Assembly (NCBI GenBank): GCA_031272455.1
Contig: JAISTS010000013.1
Location: forward strand, 1-58,290
Source of the DNA: Tannerella sp.
GTDB taxonomy: Bacteria > Bacteroidota > Bacteroidia > Bacteroidales > Tannerellaceae
DNA: 58,290 nucleotides
Direction of reading: 5' to 3'
Below are positions 45,150-53,431 of this stretch, piece after piece. The notes under the pieces are model-generated. The model was given only the letters and a program-made list of their open reading frames with translations. It searched no databases and was not told where the DNA came from. How positions within the stretch are numbered: position 1 is the stretch's first letter; every line of letters starts with the position of its first letter. A program made the translations under genes and the position numbers.

Positions 45150-46706
45150 ATGTACAAAAGATTTTCATTAATCGTCGGCAGTCTCTTTATTATCCTTGCC
45201 GCCGGAGCGCAGACGCGCTTGCCGGACGAGATTGCTTACAGGATAAAGGGCGAGGCGTTCTCAAACTCTAAGGTTGAAGAGATGTCGCAGTGGCTGACCG
45301 ACTTTCTCGGTCCGCGTTTGACAGCATCGAAGAACGGCTTTCGTGCCGAAGAACTGATGCAGGAAAAGATGACCCAGATGGGTCTGAGCAATGCCCGTCG
45401 CGAATTTGCAATTAAGTTTGCCCGCGGCGGATGGAACAACGAAAAGACGTATATCGCGATGACGAAGCCGTATTATTGCAGTTTCACTTCATCGCCGGTA
45501 GCGTGGTCGGGTGGCACTAACGGTCTTGTCGAAGGCGACGTCGTGCTGCTCAATGTCAAAACCGAAAAAGACATTGACAGCTATCGCGGCAAATTGTCGG
45601 GCAAGATAGTACTGATGCCGGGCGACACGAGCTACACCATTCGTTTTGAGCCGCTGGCAGCCCGTTTGACTGACGAGCAGCTCGAAGAGCTGGCTCAAGA
45701 CCCGCGTGGCGACGGCGCTAACAATATGTACAGGATGCGTCCTCCGGGAATGGATATGGGACTGCGCGAGAAGCTCAATCAGCTGCTGAAAGACGAGAAA
45801 CCGCTTGCCGTGCTGAACAGCAGTGGTACGTTCAATGTCCCGATGTCGCGCGGACTGGCATACAACGCGGGCGATCCCTATCCGACGCCTGAAATCAATC
45901 TGCCTCTCGAAGACCACGGGCGTATGATACGTTTGCTTACTCACAACACCCCCGTGCGTATGGAGCTGGATATCAAGAATGTCTTTTATCCGACAGATAC
46001 ATTAGTTAATAATGTGATAGCTGAAATTCCGGGCACCGACCCAAAGCTGAAGAGCGAAATCGTGATGATAGGAGCTCACTTTGATTCGTGGCACGGCGGG
46101 ACGGGCGGCGCCGACAATGGCTCCGGCTGTATTGTGATGCTCGAAGCGATGCGTATAATCAAGGAGCTTGGCATACAGCCGAAACGCACTATCCGCATTG
46201 CGCTGTGGGGTGGCGAAGAGCAGGGTCTGTTTGGCTCGCGCGGATATGCCGCCAATAATCTGTACGACATCAAATCGGGCACGAAGCTCGCCGGTTTCGA
46301 CAAGTTTGTGCTGTATCTGAATATGGACAACGGTTCGGGACGTTTCCGTGGTATCTATCTCGAAGAAAATGATATGGCTGTGCCGTTCTTCAAGACATGG
46401 ATGGTGCCGTTTGAGTCGCTGGGTTTCAAGGTGTTAAGCCTGCGCCGCACAGGTTCGACCGACCACGTGTCGTTCAATATGCTCGGTTTGCCTGCTTACC
46501 AGTTTATTCAGGACAGGCTGGAATACGGACGCACGTATCACACATTGATGGACACTTACGAGCGTTTGTCGTTCGACGATTTGCGCGTCAATGCTGCGCT
46601 GGTGGCGTGGTTTGCTTTGAATGCAGCTCAGGACAATGCACGTATCCCGTACAAGCCCGACGCGCTTGACAAGCTGATGTCGAATATACCGGCTTATATG
46701 CGTTAA
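45150..46706 (+). CDS. M28 family zinc peptidase (secreted)
   Basis: The 518-residue protein has a signal peptide ending AAGAQ, an early helical part, a PA-like insert (about 125-240) and an M28 domain. The zinc ligands are visible: GAHFDSWHGG, GGADNGSG, ALWGGEEQGLFGSRG, YLNMDNGSG and STDHVSF. These are co-catalytic zinc exopeptidases that remove amino-terminal residues or hydrolyse dipeptides. Its stop codon overlaps the stop of the convergent cyclo-ligase gene within the palindrome TTAA. Confidence 0.92.
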   Translation: MYKRFSLIVGSLFIILAAGAQTRLPDEIAYRIKGEAFSNSKVEEMSQWLTDFLGPRLTASKNGFRAEELMQEKMTQMGLSNARREFAIKFARGGWNNEKTYIAMTKPYYCSFTSSPVAWSGGTNGLVEGDVVLLNVKTEKDIDSYRGKLSGKIVLMPGDTSYTIRFEPLAARLTDEQLEELAQDPRGDGANNMYRMRPPGMDMGLREKLNQLLKDEKPLAVLNSSGTFNVPMSRGLAYNAGDPYPTPEINLPLEDHGRMIRLLTHNTPVRMELDIKNVFYPTDTLVNNVIAEIPGTDPKLKSEIVMIGAHFDSWHGGTGGADNGSGCIVMLEAMRIIKELGIQPKRTIRIALWGGEEQGLFGSRGYAANNLYDIKSGTKLAGFDKFVLYLNMDNGSGRFRGIYLEENDMAVPFFKTWMVPFESLGFKVLSLRRTGSTDHVSFNMLGLPAYQFIQDRLEYGRTYHTLMDTYERLSFDDLRVNAALVAWFALNAAQDNARIPYKPDALDKLMSNIPAYMR

Positions 46707-47269
46707 CTGTCAGCGCGTATCACTTCGTTTTCCGTGATTATTTGCGTCATTTTGATGTCGTGAATATCTGCGGGAATGGTGTCGAAGAGCTGAAAACCGA
46801 AGCATAAGCCGACGACGGGTTTGTCGAATGAGGCAAGGAAGCGGTCGTAATAGCCTTTTCCGCGTCCCAAGCGGTTCAGACGGCGGTCGAAAGCTATGCC
46901 GGGTACAATAACAAGGTCGATTTCGCACGACGGAATTTCTTCCCCTTCGGGAACAGGTTCCGTTATGCGGAGTTGGCTTTTTGTCATTTTAATATCGCTG
47001 TGATAGGCATACCAGCGCAGTTTGCCCTCGTCGGTAACTGGCAGCAGCAGGGTTTTTGTCTTATTCCATTTTGCGATTAAGGCTTCGGTCTGCACTTCGG
47101 TTGGCAGGGCGCAGTAGCACGCTACCGTGTCGGCTGTGATGAAAAGTGGCGACTGTTCGAGCCGCGTTATGATGGCTGACGACAGTTTTTGCAGCGTCGC
47201 GGCGTCGTACCGATTTTTGAGTTCGGCAACATATTGGCGGACAGCGTGTTTATCGTCATCAACATTCAT
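46703..47269 (-). CDS. 5-formyltetrahydrofolate cyclo-ligase
   Basis: The 188-residue protein shows the family pattern: LPTEVQTEALI, RITEPVPEGEEI, LVIVPGIAFDRRLNRLGRGKGYYDRFLA with the substrate/ATP-binding glycine loop, and a GLCFGFQL strand. It converts 5-formyl-THF to 5,10-methenyl-THF with ATP, recycling folate. It ends on the overlapping stop shared with the M28 gene. It starts 7 bases after the S41 protease gene, suggesting co-transcription with that gene. Confidence 0.92.
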   Translation of the reverse strand: MNVDDDKHAVRQYVAELKNRYDAATLQKLSSAIITRLEQSPLFITADTVACYCALPTEVQTEALIAKWNKTKTLLLPVTDEGKLRWYAYHSDIKMTKSQLRITEPVPEGEEIPSCEIDLVIVPGIAFDRRLNRLGRGKGYYDRFLASFDKPVVGLCFGFQLFDTIPADIHDIKMTQIITENEVIRADS

Positions 47270-47276
47270 TGTACGT

Positions 47277-48890
47277 TCAGGGTATGACGGGGCGTCCGTC
47301 GTTGTTGCTGATTTCTTTCAGGGCGCGGAGGAACGCTACGTCGTCGGTGAGAATGATAGGGTAGTAGCCTTCGTTATTGAAGAAGTTGCGTACGATAAGC
47401 GCGCTGATATATTTTTCGATCAACGGTCCCGAAATCTGTATCAGTGTCGGGCGCTTTTTCATTCCCTGAGTTTCGGCAAAATCGGTGAACTCGTTCAGCA
47501 GAGGTTGCGTTTTGAGGTAGGCGTACAGATCCTGATACGTCTTGAACGATGCCAGCTTGGAGTGATGACGGTCTGAATATTCGAGCACATAGCGATAGAT
47601 GGCGCCGCTGCGGTATGCTGCGACGTAGTATGAGGTGATATTGCTGGTATCGCGCGGGATAAAGATGTCGGGCATAATGCCTCCGCCGCCGTAAACCGTA
47701 CGTCCGTGCAAGGTCTTGTATGCCAGCGTATCGGCGACTTTTATGCTGTCGGCATAGTCAAATTCGCCGTGCAGATAGCGATTTTCGAGGTCGAGATTAT
47801 AGTCGTCGGTATTGCCCAGCTCATACTGTTTTTGGATACAGCGTCCCGATGGGGTGTAATAGCGTGCTATGGTGAGCCGTAGCTCGGAGCCATCTTTCAG
47901 TTTGATAGGACTTTGCACCAATCCTTTGCCGAAGGTACGGCGACCGATTATCAGTCCGCGGTCGTTATCCTGAATGGCGCCTGCAAAGATTTCGCTTGCC
48001 GAAGCCGAAGCTTCGTCAACGAGCACGACGACAGGTGCGTTCTGGCACGAGCCGGAGCCGTTGGCACGAAATTCCTGCCGTTTGAACGCCTTGCCTTCAT
48101 AATAGAGGATCGACTGTCCCGACGGGATAAACTCGTTGAGCATGTGTATGGCTGCGTCCATATATCCGCCGGTATTGCCGCGCAGGTCGATGATAAATTT
48201 CTCGCATCCTTCTTTGCGCAGTTTGGCTATGGCGGTGATAAATTCGTTGTATGTAGTCCTGCCAAAGTCGTCGATAAGCATATATCCGATGCCGTCGGAG
48301 ACCTTATACGCCACTTCGATCGAATAGTCGGGCACGTCGCCGCGTGTTACGTCGAAGTAGAGCAAATCATCTTCGCCGCTGCGTTTGATGCCGAGTTTCA
48401 CTTTGCTGTTTTTTGTGCCGCGCAGCGTCCGTATGATTTCCTGATCGTTAATTCCTTTTCCTGCTACTACCGAATCGTTGATAGAGATGATACGGTCGTA
48501 GGGCAGGATACCGGCTTTTTCGGCTGGTCCTTTATGGATGACGGTCAGTATCAGTATCGTGTCCGACAGCATATTGAACGACACGCCGATGCCGCTGAAC
48601 GAGCCTTCGAGCTTGTCGGTTACGAGGTCAATCTCGCCTGCGGGGATAAGCACCGAATGAGGGTCTAATTCCTTGATGATGTTATGAGTAGTGTTGTCGA
48701 TCAGCTGCTCCATATTCACTGTATCGACATAGTTCTGGTCGATGATATTCAGGATGGTGTCTATCTTGTTGTTGCCGAGATACTGCATATTGTTCAAGAT
48801 GTAGAACCTGCCGAGATAAAATCCTGCGACAACTCCCAAAACCGTCCAAAGAAATATCCTGAATCCCGATTTATTATTATTTGCGTTCAT
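47277..48890 (-). CDS. S41 family C-terminal processing protease
   Basis: The 537-residue protein has one N-terminal membrane anchor (IFLWTVLGVVAGFYLG), a PDZ domain (SGIGVSFNML...GILPYDRIISIND, about 93-180) and a tail-specific protease core. The core has DLRGNTGGYMDAAIHMLNEF, the catalytic Ser in VDEASASASEIFAG and Lys in GRRTFGKGLVQ. It acts in the periplasm on C-terminal ends of proteins. The C-terminal extension of about 150 residues is common in Bacteroidota members. Its start overlaps the end of the dCMP deaminase gene by 14 bases. Confidence 0.92.
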   Translation of the reverse strand: MNANNNKSGFRIFLWTVLGVVAGFYLGRFYILNNMQYLGNNKIDTILNIIDQNYVDTVNMEQLIDNTTHNIIKELDPHSVLIPAGEIDLVTDKLEGSFSGIGVSFNMLSDTILILTVIHKGPAEKAGILPYDRIISINDSVVAGKGINDQEIIRTLRGTKNSKVKLGIKRSGEDDLLYFDVTRGDVPDYSIEVAYKVSDGIGYMLIDDFGRTTYNEFITAIAKLRKEGCEKFIIDLRGNTGGYMDAAIHMLNEFIPSGQSILYYEGKAFKRQEFRANGSGSCQNAPVVVLVDEASASASEIFAGAIQDNDRGLIIGRRTFGKGLVQSPIKLKDGSELRLTIARYYTPSGRCIQKQYELGNTDDYNLDLENRYLHGEFDYADSIKVADTLAYKTLHGRTVYGGGGIMPDIFIPRDTSNITSYYVAAYRSGAIYRYVLEYSDRHHSKLASFKTYQDLYAYLKTQPLLNEFTDFAETQGMKKRPTLIQISGPLIEKYISALIVRNFFNNEGYYPIILTDDVAFLRALKEISNNDGRPVIP

Positions 48891-49332
48891 CGTCTGTCTT
48901 GTTTATATCAATTAAATCCACTTCAATTCCGGCTTGTTTCAGCAGCCGTATGCCGTCGTCGGTATGATAAGTTTCCGAGAAAACAACCCGACGTATGCCG
49001 CATTGTATGATCAGCTTGGCACATTCGATGCAGGGCGAGGCTGTGATATATATCGTTGCGTCGCGGCTGCTGTTCGACGAGGCGGCGACTTTGGTAATCG
49101 CATTAGCCTCAGCGTGAAGCACATACGGCTTGGTTACGTTGTTTTCGTCTTCGCATACGTTTTCAAAACCCGATGGCGTCCCGTTGTATCCGTCGGAAAT
49201 TATCATCTGGTTTTTAACAATCAACGCTCCGACCTGTCGGCGTTTGCAGTATGAGTTTTCAGCCCATATACGCGCCATACGCAGGTATCTGATGTCGATT
49301 GCAAGTTGCTTGTTTACTTTATCTTCCGTCAT
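48877..49332 (-). CDS. dCMP deaminase (ComEB-like)
   Basis: The 151-residue protein has the cytidine/deoxycytidylate deaminase zinc site: HAEANAI with the catalytic Glu, and SPCIECAKLI with the two Cys ligands. It also has an early CKRRQVGALIVKN and SDGYNGTPSGFENVCE, the extra loop of the dCMP branch. It produces dUMP for thymidylate synthesis. The ATG at 49332 is preferred to one at 49359, because the added residues have no family counterpart. Confidence 0.9.
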   Translation of the reverse strand: MTEDKVNKQLAIDIRYLRMARIWAENSYCKRRQVGALIVKNQMIISDGYNGTPSGFENVCEDENNVTKPYVLHAEANAITKVAASSNSSRDATIYITASPCIECAKLIIQCGIRRVVFSETYHTDDGIRLLKQAGIEVDLIDINKTDDERK

Positions 49333-49423
49333 TTTTTCAGTTGTCAAAACCTTGCACAATCTCGGTTATGAGAGCGCAAAAATAGTAATAATTTGGTTTA
49401 TACTCTACTTTCGGCGAAAAATT

Positions 49424-50002
49424 TTATTCGGGTAAAATATCTATTTTGCCGATAATGGCGCGTACAGGCTCCGGCAGAAAAAACCGTATATCGCGTCCCT
49501 GACGCAGCGCTGTGCGGATAAACGACGACGAAATCTCGATGAGTGGAGCGGCGACGGCGCTGACATTCTTCAGTTCCGGTGGGATGGACAGCTCGTAGCC
49601 CGGACGCGGGTATATCAGTATCGGAAATTCGTCGATCAGCGTTTTTGCGTCTTTCCAGCGGTCGAAACTTTGCCAGTTATCGGCGCCGATGACGAGATAA
49701 AAACGGCGGTCGGGATAGCTCTCGCGCAGTGCGTGCAGCGTCTGAATGGTGTAAGCGGGTTGGGGCAAGCCCAGCTCGAAATCGCTGACGCGGAAGTGCG
49801 GATAATCGGCGACGGCGGCTTGCAGCATCTCGAAGCGCGTACGGTAGTCGATCATCTCGCGACCCTTTTTGAGCGGGTTTTGAGGCGTTACGAGAAACCA
49901 CAGTTCGTCGATGCCGCCGTATTCGCAAATCCAGTTTGCGAGCGCTAAATGTCCGATATGTACCGGATTGAATGAGCCTGAAAATATTCCGGTTCGTATC
50001 AT
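49424..50002 (-). CDS. nadD: Nicotinate-nucleotide adenylyltransferase
   Basis: The 192-residue protein has the nucleotidyltransferase motif GSFNPVHIGHLALA, the NadD signature LWFLVTPQNPLKKG and ISSSFIRTALRQG near the C terminus. It transfers AMP from ATP to nicotinate mononucleotide in NAD synthesis. Its start codon overlaps the guanylate kinase stop by four bases, so nadD, gmk and yicC form one coupled unit in the order yicC-gmk-nadD. Confidence 0.95.
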   Translation of the reverse strand: MIRTGIFSGSFNPVHIGHLALANWICEYGGIDELWFLVTPQNPLKKGREMIDYRTRFEMLQAAVADYPHFRVSDFELGLPQPAYTIQTLHALRESYPDRRFYLVIGADNWQSFDRWKDAKTLIDEFPILIYPRPGYELSIPPELKNVSAVAAPLIEISSSFIRTALRQGRDIRFFLPEPVRAIIGKIDILPE

Positions 50003-50571
50003 AGCTTCAAGAATTGTTTTATGACGTTAAGCGCTTCACTCTTAGCCCGTTCAAGGTCGTCGTTGACAACCACTACGTCGAAGCGCGAGGCAAAACCCAT
50101 CTCGAACGATGCTTTTTCAATTCGTTTGGCGATGATGGCAGGCGAGTCGGTATGGCGTATTTCGAGTCGGTGGCGCAGTTCGTCTATCGACGGAGGCTGG
50201 ATAAAGATCGACAGTGCGCGGTCGCCAAACTGCTGTTTCAGGTTGCAGCCGCCCACGACGTCGATGTCGAAAATCACGTGCCGTCCGGTCTTGAAAATCC
50301 GTTCGATCTCCGACCGTAGCGTGCCGTAGTATGCGCCTTCATAAACCTCTTCGTACTCTATAAATTCGCCTGCAGTGATTTTCTCTCGGAACGTTTCGGG
50401 CGAAAGGAAATAATATTCCACACCGTCGCGCTCCTGACCGCGCGGGGGGCGGCTGGTGGCGGACACAGAAAAAGCTATCGGCAGGTCGAGGCTCAACAGA
50501 TATCTTATTATCGTTGACTTGCCCGAACCCGACGGGGCGGAGACGATTATCAGTTTGCCCTCTTCGGTCAT
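49999..50571 (-). CDS. gmk: Guanylate kinase
   Basis: The 190-residue protein carries the P-loop VSAPSGSGKST, then SATSRPPRGQERDGVEYYFLS, EYEEVYEGAYYGT and DIDVVGGCNLKQQF, all classical Gmk segments. It phosphorylates GMP to GDP. The start at 50571 follows the yicC stop by one base; an alternative ATG at 50583 would overlap yicC. Length is normal. Confidence 0.96.
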   Translation of the reverse strand: MTEEGKLIIVSAPSGSGKSTIIRYLLSLDLPIAFSVSATSRPPRGQERDGVEYYFLSPETFREKITAGEFIEYEEVYEGAYYGTLRSEIERIFKTGRHVIFDIDVVGGCNLKQQFGDRALSIFIQPPSIDELRHRLEIRHTDSPAIIAKRIEKASFEMGFASRFDVVVVNDDLERAKSEALNVIKQFLKL

Positions 50572-50572
50572 C

Positions 50573-51445
50573 TTACAGCACATTTAGCAGTTGTTCCTTG
50601 ATCTGTTCAAGCTCATCTTTCATGCGAACGACAATCTTTTGTATCTCAAGATGATTGCTTTTCGAGCCGAGGGTGTTGATTTCGCGTCCGATTTCCTGAG
50701 CTATGAAGCCGAGTTTTTTGCCCTGACCGTGCCCGTTTTCCATCGTGTCGATGAAATATTTCAGGTGATTGTCGAGGCGGCTTTTCTCTTCGTTGATGTC
50801 AAGTTTGTCGATATAATACATCATTTCCTGCTCGAAACGGGTCTTGTCGTATTCTATTTCGGCAAACTTGTTGAGGCTGTCGCTGATGCGCACTCTGATT
50901 TTTTCGATACGCTCTTCTTCGTAAGGGTCAACTTCTTTGAGCAGCTGGCTGATATTGCCGATTTTCTCAGCGAAAAAGCGTTCCAGCATCTCGCCCTCCT
51001 GTACACGGAAATCGTTCAGCATACCCATCGCGTTTACGAAAGCTGTATGCACGGCTTCCCATTCCGTTTCATCCAGCTCGCCGACATCCGTCTTGACGAT
51101 TTCGGGCAGCCGCAGCAGCGTCAGAAACCAGTCGGAAGGCTCGTTGAGGTGCATTCGCTCGGCTACTTCCTTCACTTGCGAGAGATAGTTTTCGAGCACA
51201 GGCTGGTTGATTTGCACCGACGTGTCGCGTCCGATGCAGTCGATTGTAACAGTCAGGTCGATCTTGCCGCGTTCGATATTCTGCATCAGCTCGTTGCGCA
51301 ACTGCATTTCCTTTTCACGGTAAAGAGGATGAATGCGCAGATTCAAGTCTAACTGTTTACTGTTAAGCGATTTAAGCTCAACGGTTACTTTTTTGTTTGG
51401 CAGCTCGGCGACAATCTTGCCGAACCCGGTCATTGATTTTATCAT
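50573..51445 (-). CDS. yicC: YicC family endoribonuclease
   Basis: The 290-residue protein starts with the signature MIKSMTGFGK and has VELKSLNSKQLDLNLRI early. It ends with the conserved GKKLGFIAQEIGREINTLGSKSN and KDELEQIKEQLLNVL. In the family this C-terminal part carries the RNA-cleaving site. The ATG at 51445 is chosen because the family begins exactly there. It heads the yicC-gmk-nadD operon. Confidence 0.93.
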   Translation of the reverse strand: MIKSMTGFGKIVAELPNKKVTVELKSLNSKQLDLNLRIHPLYREKEMQLRNELMQNIERGKIDLTVTIDCIGRDTSVQINQPVLENYLSQVKEVAERMHLNEPSDWFLTLLRLPEIVKTDVGELDETEWEAVHTAFVNAMGMLNDFRVQEGEMLERFFAEKIGNISQLLKEVDPYEEERIEKIRVRISDSLNKFAEIEYDKTRFEQEMMYYIDKLDINEEKSRLDNHLKYFIDTMENGHGQGKKLGFIAQEIGREINTLGSKSNHLEIQKIVVRMKDELEQIKEQLLNVL

Positions 51446-51463
51446 TGATAACGAATTTTGGTG

Positions 51464-51471
51464 CAAAGATA
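51464..51471 (-). promoter_or_regulatory. Possible -7 box for the yicC-gmk-nadD operon
   Basis: On the minus strand it reads TATCTTTG, a full match, 19 bases before the yicC start. No clear -33 element is seen. Confidence 0.4.
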
Positions 51472-51523
51472 ATCTATTCAGCCGAGAAACCATCGAAAAA
51501 TCGTACGATTAAATAACTTTTTG

Positions 51524-51531
51524 TACTTTTG
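51524..51531 (+). promoter_or_regulatory. Possible -7 box for tsaB
   Basis: TACTTTTG matches TAnnTTTG and lies 23 bases before the ATG at 51555. Confidence 0.4.
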
Positions 51532-51554
51532 CAGCTCGAAAAAGTCAGATTGTT

Positions 51555-52241
51555 ATGGCGTGTATTTTGCTTTTGGACACTTCTACGGACGTTTGTTCGG
51601 CGGGATTGTCGGTTGGCGGCGAGCTTGTCTTTGAGCGTGTTTCGTTCGAGGGACTTTCGCATGCTTCGCTTGCCGCCGTGTTTGCTAACGAGGCGGTCGA
51701 GTATGCACTTGCCGAAGGGTTGCGTCCCGAAGCGGTGGCTGTCGGCGGCGGTCCCGGCTCTTACACGGGATTGCGTATCGGTGTGTCGCTGGCGAAGGGG
51801 CTGTGCGTAGGGTGGGGGACTCCGCTGATTGCTGTCCCTACATTAAATATAATGGCAGCGGCTGCAATCCGAACTGTTGCCGAGGCGGATTGTCTCTACT
51901 GCGCTATGCTCGACGCTCGCCGGATGGAGGTCTATGCCGCCGTTTACGACAGCAAGCTCAATACGGTACGACAGACTATGGCTGAAATTGTCTCGTCCGA
52001 AACGTACAAACAGCTGCTTGATCAACATCGCGTCTGCTTTTTTGGTAACGGCGCCGCCAAATGCCGTAACGTAATCGACTCGCCAAATGCTGTTTTCACC
52101 GACGGCATCTATCCTTCGCTTGCTGATATGGCGCCCCTTGCCGAGCAGGATTTTGCAGCCCGACGCTTTGCCGATGTCGCCTATTTTGAGCCGTTCTATC
52201 TGAAAGAATTTATTGCTACAACGCCCAAGCGGATGTTTTGA
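51555..52241 (+). CDS. tsaB: tRNA threonylcarbamoyladenosine synthesis protein TsaB
   Basis: The 228-residue protein has the ASKHA-fold start ILLLDTSTDVCSAGLSVGG and the TsaB hallmark VGGGPGSYTGLRIGVSLAKGL, followed by MLDARRMEVYAAVYD. TsaB binds TsaD and, with TsaE, supports t6A formation at position 37 of ANN-reading tRNAs. Length is normal. It is the only gene of its small transcription unit, between two divergent or separate promoters. Confidence 0.94.
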   Translation: MACILLLDTSTDVCSAGLSVGGELVFERVSFEGLSHASLAAVFANEAVEYALAEGLRPEAVAVGGGPGSYTGLRIGVSLAKGLCVGWGTPLIAVPTLNIMAAAAIRTVAEADCLYCAMLDARRMEVYAAVYDSKLNTVRQTMAEIVSSETYKQLLDQHRVCFFGNGAAKCRNVIDSPNAVFTDGIYPSLADMAPLAEQDFAARRFADVAYFEPFYLKEFIATTPKRMF

Positions 52242-52296
52242 CGCGGTTTTTACTTTAAAATGCGAAAAATGTTTTAATTGTCAGTAGAAAATTGAT

Positions 52297-52304
52297 TATC
52301 TTTG
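52297..52304 (+). promoter_or_regulatory. Possible -7 box for the DUF2891 gene
   Basis: TATCTTTG matches TAnnTTTG, 15 bases before the ATG at 52320. It overlaps the TTG at 52302 that opens the longest frame, so translation must begin at 52320. Confidence 0.45.
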
Positions 52305-52319
52305 CAAACAAAAAACATT

Positions 52320-53369
52320 ATGACAAAAAAGATAATCGTTATGCTATTGTGCTGTGCAGGTGTTCAGGCGCAGCAATTGAACATCGAACAGGCGCGTAAA
52401 ATTTTTGAACTGCCCGTCAAGTGCATACAGGTGGAATTTCCTAACAAGATGGGCGAGACTCTGGGCAGTCCGGCAGATTTGAAACGACCGCTCGAAGCGC
52501 GTCCGATATTCTACGGCTGTTTCGACTGGCATTCGTCGGTGCATGGATACTGGTCGATTATCAAGCTGATGAAAGATTTTCCCGAATTGGATATGGGCGA
52601 TATTGTGCGAGACATGTTAAATCAGGTTATTACGCCGCAAAACGTCGCAACGGAGAAAGCATTTTTCGAGGATTACAACAATCGCAATTTCGAGCGCACC
52701 TACGGTTGGGCGTGGTTTCTCACTTTGCAAAAGGAACTTTATACATGGCAGGATGCCGATGCGCAACGCTGGCGCGCGACGCTTCAACCGCTTGAGGATA
52801 TGCTGGTTAGCAAATATGAAGCATATCTTCCAAAGCTCGTTTATCCTATTCGCGTGGGGACGCACGAAAACACGGCGTTCGGACTTTCGCTTGCGCTTGA
52901 TTATGCTCGCACTATGGGAAATGCCGAGTTTGAACGCATTATTTGCGAACACGCTGTGCGCCTGTATCGCGATGATAAAAATGCGCCCATAACATTCGAG
53001 CCAAGCGGCAACGATTTTCTTTCGCCCTGTCTCGAAGAGGCTTTGCTGATGAGTAAAGTGCTGAACGACAGCGATTACAGTCAATGGTTGAGCAACTTTC
53101 TGCCTGCGATATTCGATAAATCGTTCAGTCTCAAGCCCGGAATAGTGTCTGACCGAACCGATGGGCAGCTTGTTCATCTCGACGGATTGAATTTCAGCCG
53201 TGCGACCTGCCTGTACGGGATGGCTCGTAAACTGTCTGCACTCGTTCATCTGCGACGAATTGGTGATGAGCATCTTACTTATTCCATCAACAATATCACT
53301 AACGACGACTATATGGGAAGCCATTGGCTTGGCACTTTTGCACTTTATGCCCTGTCGAGCCGAAAATGA
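52320..53369 (+). CDS. DUF2891-like secreted protein
   Basis: The 349-residue protein has a signal peptide (MTKKIIVMLLCCAGVQAQ). The body carries FYGCFDWHSSVHGYWSIIK, YGWAWFLTLQKEL, YPIRVGTHENTAFGLSLALDYA and a DFLSPCLEEALLM segment. This matches DUF2891, a helical-barrel family with no established activity; the paired His and Trp residues suggest a sugar-active or metal site. It is monocistronic, followed by a promoter for the dehydrogenase gene. Confidence 0.8.
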   Translation: MTKKIIVMLLCCAGVQAQQLNIEQARKIFELPVKCIQVEFPNKMGETLGSPADLKRPLEARPIFYGCFDWHSSVHGYWSIIKLMKDFPELDMGDIVRDMLNQVITPQNVATEKAFFEDYNNRNFERTYGWAWFLTLQKELYTWQDADAQRWRATLQPLEDMLVSKYEAYLPKLVYPIRVGTHENTAFGLSLALDYARTMGNAEFERIICEHAVRLYRDDKNAPITFEPSGNDFLSPCLEEALLMSKVLNDSDYSQWLSNFLPAIFDKSFSLKPGIVSDRTDGQLVHLDGLNFSRATCLYGMARKLSALVHLRRIGDEHLTYSINNITNDDYMGSHWLGTFALYALSSRK

Positions 53370-53400
53370 TTTGAATTGTTGGAAAAAAATTATATCTTTG
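53370..53400 (+). promoter_or_regulatory. Promoter of the SorE-like dehydrogenase gene
   Basis: TTTG (53370-53373) and TATCTTTG (53393-53400) are exactly 19 bases apart. The start codon follows 31 bases later. Confidence 0.65.
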
Positions 53401-53431
53401 CGCAATATTAATTAGATAAAACTGTATTTAA

